From: DASCNA01 sp036011305
GTDB lineage: Bacteria > Verrucomicrobiota > Lentisphaeria > Victivallales > GWF2-38-69
DNA length: 10,120 nucleotides
Direction of reading: 5' to 3'
NCBI GenBank assembly: GCA_036011305.1
Contig: DASCNA010000088.1
Span: forward strand, 1-10,120
Part shown: one piece after another, positions 6,501 through 10,120 of the stretch
How the letters are laid out: the number at the start of each line of letters is the position of its first letter
How positions within the stretch are numbered: position 1 is the first letter of the stretch
The notes under the pieces: generated by a model
What the model was told of the DNA's origin: nothing
Seen by the model: the letters and a program-made list of their open reading frames with translations, nothing else
The model's database searches: none
Made by a program: the position numbers and the translations under genes

Positions 6501-7948
6501 TCTTCTGCGATCTTGGAAATAGTAGTGAAGCAGGACTTAGAATTATAGGTTTTAGCAGGGTATAAAGTTGACTTCAGCTTAATAATTTTACCTTTTTTTG
6601 TAATAATTCTATAGGTATGCTTTCTTACATCTTTTCTTTCACCATCATATTTTTTTAACAGGTCTCCAATATCTTCTGGATGAGCAACTTTCTTTTTCAT
6701 AAAAAAGGGATCTTTATACCACTCTTTTATGGAATATCCTGTGATATTTTCATGAGCTTTATTCAGAAACAGATATTTATGGTTAGTTAAATCAAAAACA
6801 GAAATCATTCTATCTTTTATTTCATTTATATTGTCCTCAAATATTTCTTTAATTTCTAAAGCTGTTTTGCTGTCAGTTATATCTTCTATAAAACCGTATC
6901 TGATTTTACCGTATGTATCTGAATCAAGGGTGAAAAATTTGCTTCTGAACCACCTGGTTTTATTCATTACTATGAATCTGTACTCATAAAGGCCCGTTTC
7001 TCTGTTTAAAAAATATTTTGTAACATTTTGTTTATCATCTTCATGCACATGCTTCCGCCAGTTTTTATAATCTTTGTAAATAAGACCTAATTTGACATTT
7101 GAAATTTTTTCCATGGCTGAATTCATATAAATAAACTGCCATTTTTTATTAGGCAGGTACTGCTGTATCCAAAAACCTGTATTGTAATTTTCAATTGCAG
7201 TTTCAAGAACGTTAAGGCGGTCAGCTATTGCTACACTGTCTGTAATATCTTTGATGCTGATTATTATTCCGGTAATGCCCTCGGTTTGAGAGCTGTAGGC
7301 TGGCCTGCCAGTTAATATTCCTTTTCTTTTACCGGAAGTAAGAGGAATATTAATTTTACGACTTATGACTGGGAGTCCGCTTAATATCTCTCTTTCAATT
7401 TCACGGATATATTTTGATTCATCATTATTGTAAAAATCATAGTTATGTCTACCAATAATCTCCTCATTTGTTTTATTTAAAAATGAAAGAAAAGCCGGAT
7501 TGGCATATGTAAATGCCAGGTTTTCATTTTTAGTATAAATATATGCAGGAAGAGAATCCAAAATCCTTTTGAATTTTATATTTTGAATTTTTAATATTTT
7601 TATTTCCTGCTTAAATGATTCAAGTGCCCTTTTTATTTCCAGTTGACCTTCAATTTTTGAAGGAGAAAAAATATTAATATTGTCATAAATTTGGGTGTCT
7701 ACAGAATTAAGATTGTCGTAATAATAAGGCAGTTCTTTCAAATTGATATTCTCAAGGTCAGAAATAGTGGTAATATCTACACATAATACGTTAGCTATAA
7801 CTCTAACGTCAGTTTCACTAGGTAATCTTTCTCCTCTCTCCCATGCAGATACTGTCCTGAATGATTTTCCTAGATATTTAGCTAAACCATCAATTGTTAG
7901 TTTTCTTTTTTTACGCCATTCTTTAACTTTATTCTTATAAAATTCCAT
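6497..7948 (-). CDS. Second XRE-type HTH regulator with three PAS domains, paralogue of the facing gene
   Basis: The 483-residue protein repeats the architecture of the gene at 4926: XRE HTH at 5-63 (LTIDGLAKYLGKSFRTVSAW), coiled coil at about 98-128, and PAS domains at about 125-238, 246-360 and 365-480. Family signatures include ITGIIISIKDIT, VHEDD, YGFIEDIT and AHPED. Over the first 65 residues about 26 are identical to the paralogue, but the recognition-helix region differs (KSFRTVSAW against KSKKTIWTW), so it probably reads another DNA site. ATG at 7948 matches the paralogue's start exactly; an upstream in-frame GTG (7963) would add five residues. The ribosome binding site of either start is weak. 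The terC-family gene ends only 50 bases upstream on the same strand with no terminator between, so the two may be co-transcribed. The stop codon overlaps that of the facing paralogue. Confidence 0.92.
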   Translation of the reverse strand: MEFYKNKVKEWRKKRKLTIDGLAKYLGKSFRTVSAWERGERLPSETDVRVIANVLCVDITTISDLENINLKELPYYYDNLNSVDTQIYDNINIFSPSKIEGQLEIKRALESFKQEIKILKIQNIKFKRILDSLPAYIYTKNENLAFTYANPAFLSFLNKTNEEIIGRHNYDFYNNDESKYIREIEREILSGLPVISRKINIPLTSGKRKGILTGRPAYSSQTEGITGIIISIKDITDSVAIADRLNVLETAIENYNTGFWIQQYLPNKKWQFIYMNSAMEKISNVKLGLIYKDYKNWRKHVHEDDKQNVTKYFLNRETGLYEYRFIVMNKTRWFRSKFFTLDSDTYGKIRYGFIEDITDSKTALEIKEIFEDNINEIKDRMISVFDLTNHKYLFLNKAHENITGYSIKEWYKDPFFMKKKVAHPEDIGDLLKKYDGERKDVRKHTYRIITKKGKIIKLKSTLYPAKTYNSKSCFTTISKIAED

Positions 7949-7998
7949 AATATTACTCAACACTCCAGCTTAGTAATCTTTAATGGTCATTGTTTAAA

Positions 7999-8733
7999 TT
8001 AAGTTATTTTCTTTTTGGCTTCTCTTTTAAGTTTAATCCTGTTTTTTCTTTTATTATGAGTATAGCGCATCTGAAGCATTTCAACAAAAAGTGCAAACCC
8101 CATAGGAAGATAAATATACTCTTTGGGAACATCTTTATGCATCCCTTCCATGAATATGGTAATGCCTATTGTAACAAGGAATGACAGTGCGAGTATTTTA
8201 ATTGACGGGTGTTTTAATATAAAATTGCCAATAGGTATAGAAAATCCCAAAATAGCAATAAATGATATTAATACAGCTGAAATAATAACCCATAAATGAT
8301 TAGTTAAACCTATTGCCGTTACTACTGAATCGATAGAAAAAACTATATCCAGCATAATTATTTGTATAATAATATATGCAAAGGTTTTACCGATTTTTAT
8401 CGAAGGTTCATTGTCCCCGTCTTCTTTTAATTCAACTGTCAGATGAATTTCATTAACAGCTTTCCAAAGAAGGAACATGCCTCCTGCAAGAAGTATTAGA
8501 TCCTTGACGGAAAAATCAAAAATGACAGTAGAGTCTATACGCGTTAGAGAAACAATGACATATATCATTATTATTCTGGCAATAAGTGCACATGCAAGGC
8601 CGGTAAATCTGGCTTTATTTCTATTTTCTGCAGGAAGTTTGCCGACGAAAATTGATATTACTAATATATTATCTATCCCTAAAACAAGTTCTAATCCAAT
8701 TAAAATTAAAAGTAATATTATCGAGTCTGCCAT
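7999..8733 (-). CDS. TerC-family integral membrane protein (probable metal-ion exporter)
   Basis: The 244-residue protein is almost entirely membrane-embedded, with about seven hydrophobic segments (near 4-28, 43-63, 78-95, 117-138, 147-169, 178-196, 206-222). It carries both hallmark motifs of the TerC family: ELVLGIDNILVI (15-26, with Asp21-Asn22) and LDIVFSIDSVVTA (128-140, with Asp129 and Asp135). The C-terminal GMHKDVPKEYIYLPMGFALF block is also typical, as is the short basic cytoplasmic tail. Length fits the compact YgdQ/YceF-type members without CBS domains. Members of the family export Mn2+ or help to metallate exported proteins; others were named for tellurite resistance. The substrate here is not shown. 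ATG at 8733 has AGG seven bases upstream. I see no yybP-ykoY-like manganese riboswitch in the 130 bases before it. It may share a transcript with the HTH-PAS gene that follows. Confidence 0.93.
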   Translation of the reverse strand: MADSIILLLILIGLELVLGIDNILVISIFVGKLPAENRNKARFTGLACALIARIIMIYVIVSLTRIDSTVIFDFSVKDLILLAGGMFLLWKAVNEIHLTVELKEDGDNEPSIKIGKTFAYIIIQIIMLDIVFSIDSVVTAIGLTNHLWVIISAVLISFIAILGFSIPIGNFILKHPSIKILALSFLVTIGITIFMEGMHKDVPKEYIYLPMGFALFVEMLQMRYTHNKRKNRIKLKREAKKKIT

Positions 8734-8801
8734 TTATGTACCTGCAATATAATCGTTGATTGTTCAATATTTAAAATTTATAACTCTATAGCTTTTAAGC
8801 G

Positions 8802-8829
8802 AATAAACAAATAACCTTATATGTTTATT
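8802..8829. repeat. AT-rich inverted repeat between the anchored-protein gene and the terC-family gene
   Basis: AATAAACA (8802-8809) and TGTTTATT (8822-8829) are perfect complements. After one A-A mismatch the helix continues with ATA/TAT around an ACCT loop, making a 28-base hairpin with a single mismatch. It sits in the 130-bp gap, so it may be the weak end of the upstream gene's transcript or a regulator site for the terC-family gene. No T-run follows on the leftward strand, which argues against an efficient intrinsic terminator. Confidence 0.5.
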
Positions 8830-8863
8830 AAAATATTGTTTTTTTGCAATAACAGAAAATTTT

Positions 8864-9634
8864 TTATTTGAAAATTATATGGTGTTTTATGAAATCTAAA
8901 TCAATAGGATTTGCGTGAGTTTCTACAAATGCAATATTAAATAATTTTTCATTTTTTGTAGCCAAGAACTGTTTTGTTAATATGCTGCTGTTGTTTGTTG
9001 GTGAAAACTGGTAACTGGCGAATTTTAAACCGTTTATTGTTTTAAATGTTAAATCAATACTTCTAGTGTCATTATAGAGATATTGTATATAATCGGTTAT
9101 TCTCTGTTGACTCATTTTATTAAAATTTACTCTGCTTGAATTTGAGACATAAATAAAAATTAAATTATTATCTTTTTTATTAATGAACTCAACCATTGCA
9201 ACCGGGACATGCCTGGGGATTTTTATATAGCTTGGTATATCCATATCTTTTCCTTCTGCATAATCCCATTCATCTGCTGAGTATTTTATTGAAAAATATG
9301 GGGTATTATAAATTTGAATCTCCTGGTTTGCTTTTGATTTTTTAACTTTATTCACTACAGGAGGCTTATATTCAAGTTTTGTAGGTTTAGACGGCATATC
9401 ATTGACTATTTTAGTTTTTTCCAAGCTTTGGATTTCTTTGGGGAGTTTAATTACTTGCATTGAATTATTTTTCAGTTTGGATGAAGCATGAGCAGGCTTG
9501 CCTTTGGTCATCTCTATTGCATTTGAAACTTCATTTATCTTATTAGTTTTCTTAGCTTCTTTTTTAAATAAAAAGAATAAGCATAAAATGATAATTACTA
9601 TTATCAAGATAACTATTTTTATATATTTTTTCAT
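8864..9634 (-). CDS. Membrane-anchored protein with PsbP/DUF1795-like C-terminal domain
   Basis: The 256-residue protein starts with a single hydrophobic segment at 5-23 (IKIVILIIVIIILCLFFLF) followed by KKEAKK and no cleavage site, so it is probably an inner-membrane anchor with the rest outside the cytoplasm or, by the positive-inside rule (KK on both sides), of unclear orientation. Residues 25-105 form a low-complexity, Lys/Asn/Pro-rich linker (PSKPTKLEYKPPVVNKVKK). Residues 107-256 form a compact alpha/beta domain: YFSIKYSADEWDY, VAMVEFINK, LIFIYVSN, a helix FNKMSQQRITDYIQYL, INGLKFASYQF, and a final LFNIAFVETHANP strand. This order matches the PsbP/MOG1 fold of DUF1795-type lipoproteins; it is a pattern-based call. 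ATG at 9634 has GGA 11 bases upstream. It is the first of three leftward genes, 130 bases before the terC-family gene. Function unknown. Confidence 0.82.
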   Translation of the reverse strand: MKKYIKIVILIIVIIILCLFFLFKKEAKKTNKINEVSNAIEMTKGKPAHASSKLKNNSMQVIKLPKEIQSLEKTKIVNDMPSKPTKLEYKPPVVNKVKKSKANQEIQIYNTPYFSIKYSADEWDYAEGKDMDIPSYIKIPRHVPVAMVEFINKKDNNLIFIYVSNSSRVNFNKMSQQRITDYIQYLYNDTRSIDLTFKTINGLKFASYQFSPTNNSSILTKQFLATKNEKLFNIAFVETHANPIDLDFIKHHIIFK

Positions 9635-10086
9635 GATTTCTGATTTCCAAAATAATTATTTAACAGGAATACAAAATTTTATATATTCTAATGATTATTA
9701 TACAGTATTCAAATTTATATACATAACTTAGAGTAAAATAATATATTAGGAATTTAATATTGATTTTTATTCTCTTCTCATTGTGAAGAGTGTTGTCCTG
9801 TTAAACAGCTTATCCTTAGTTTGGCACAATAAAATGAACTAGAATTGATCTTAACAAATTCTCTAATTCTTTGTACGCATCTATGTGGCAGGAAAATAGA
9901 TAAAATTTACGCAAAATACATCTCATCTGTGCTGTCTAAGATTGTTCTGGAATAAAAATAATTAATTAGATATATAGTTAGAGTTGACTTCTGAATTCAT
10001 ACTATTTTTGAAAAAATAAACACTGTATTTCATATTTAGTTCCAAATTAAAATATAATTTTGCTAATTATAATAAAATTATATATC
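9635..10086. other. Gene-free intergenic stretch
   Basis: I find no supported coding frame on either strand in this AT-rich stretch; the frames are short and lack ribosome binding sites. Small inverted repeats are present, such as CTCTTC/GAAGAG (9772-9777 with 9785-9790) and AGAATT/AATTCT (9841-9846 with 9857-9862), none followed by a clear T-run. It must hold the promoter of the leftward gene starting at 9634 and the upstream part of whatever starts past the right edge. Confidence 0.55.
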
Positions 10087-10103
10087 GTTACTATAAGTAA
10101 TAT
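10087..10103. promoter_or_regulatory. Exact 17-bp copy of the putative HTH-PAS operator
   Basis: GTTACTATAAGTAATAT here is identical to 4864-4880 and contains the dyad TTAC-TATAA-GTAA. At 4864 the element starts 62 bases before a start codon; the same spacing here would place a start near 10149, just outside the window. It is probably a second binding site of the same regulator, in front of a rightward gene that cannot be seen. Confidence 0.5.
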
Positions 10104-10120
10104 AATTCATAATAAAATAC

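Noticed and set aside
7949..7998. TTAC-N5-GTAA operator upstream of the second HTH-PAS gene
   Set aside because: Only isolated TTAC half-sites (such as ATTACT) are present; the second half does not match, so shared control with the first regulator is not supported.
8734..8863. Possible manganese (yybP-ykoY) riboswitch before the terC-family gene
   Set aside because: The 130-base gap lacks the conserved GC-rich helix and GGGGAGTA-type core expected of that class; only AT-rich sequence and one hairpin are present.

Overview
The window is strongly AT-rich (roughly 30% GC by eye), with Lys/Asn/Ile-rich proteins, AGGA/AAGG-type ribosome binding sites and standard bacterial codons. A two-membrane-segment sensor phosphatase, a signal-peptide protein and a TerC-type membrane protein fit a chromosomal region of a free-living AT-rich bacterium, probably with a diderm envelope. 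The phylum cannot be fixed from the sequence, and I see no IS element, phage gene, tRNA, rRNA or CRISPR array.

Left part (1-2977), mostly small or isolated genes: the 3' end of a gene for a LamG-like protein; a gene-poor stretch that holds a short 55-residue protein with eight cysteines (932-1099), a perfect 14-bp hairpin and a good terminator; a leftward gene for a small secreted protein; and a rightward GNAT-type acetyltransferase gene.

Central part (3027-7948), the most interesting block: a leftward gene for a membrane-bound sensor phosphatase (Cache-like sensor, HAMP, SpoIIE-type PP2C) diverges from a rightward gene for an XRE-type regulator with three PAS domains. The shared 258-bp intergenic region contains a 26-bp-period tandem repeat, two dyads of the form TTAC-N5-GTAA and, in the phosphatase leader, two interleaved inverted repeats with pseudoknot topology. 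A second regulator gene of the same architecture (HTH, coiled coil, three PAS domains) faces the first, and the two overlap by four bases at their stop codons. Neither regulator has a kinase, cyclase or other enzymatic output domain, so both look like one-component regulators.

Right part (7999-10120), leftward: a membrane-anchored protein with a PsbP/DUF1795-like C-terminal domain, then a TerC-family membrane protein, then (50 bp on) the second regulator, which may be co-transcribed with terC. The last 480 bases have no gene, but end in an exact 17-bp copy of the strongest dyad in front of the first regulator. This suggests that a gene of the same regulon begins just beyond the right edge.

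Working model (inference): the first HTH-PAS protein binds the TTAC-N5-GTAA sites, controls its own gene and perhaps the divergent phosphatase, and has at least one further target outside the window. The second regulator has a diverged recognition helix and no such dyad upstream, so it probably has a different target.
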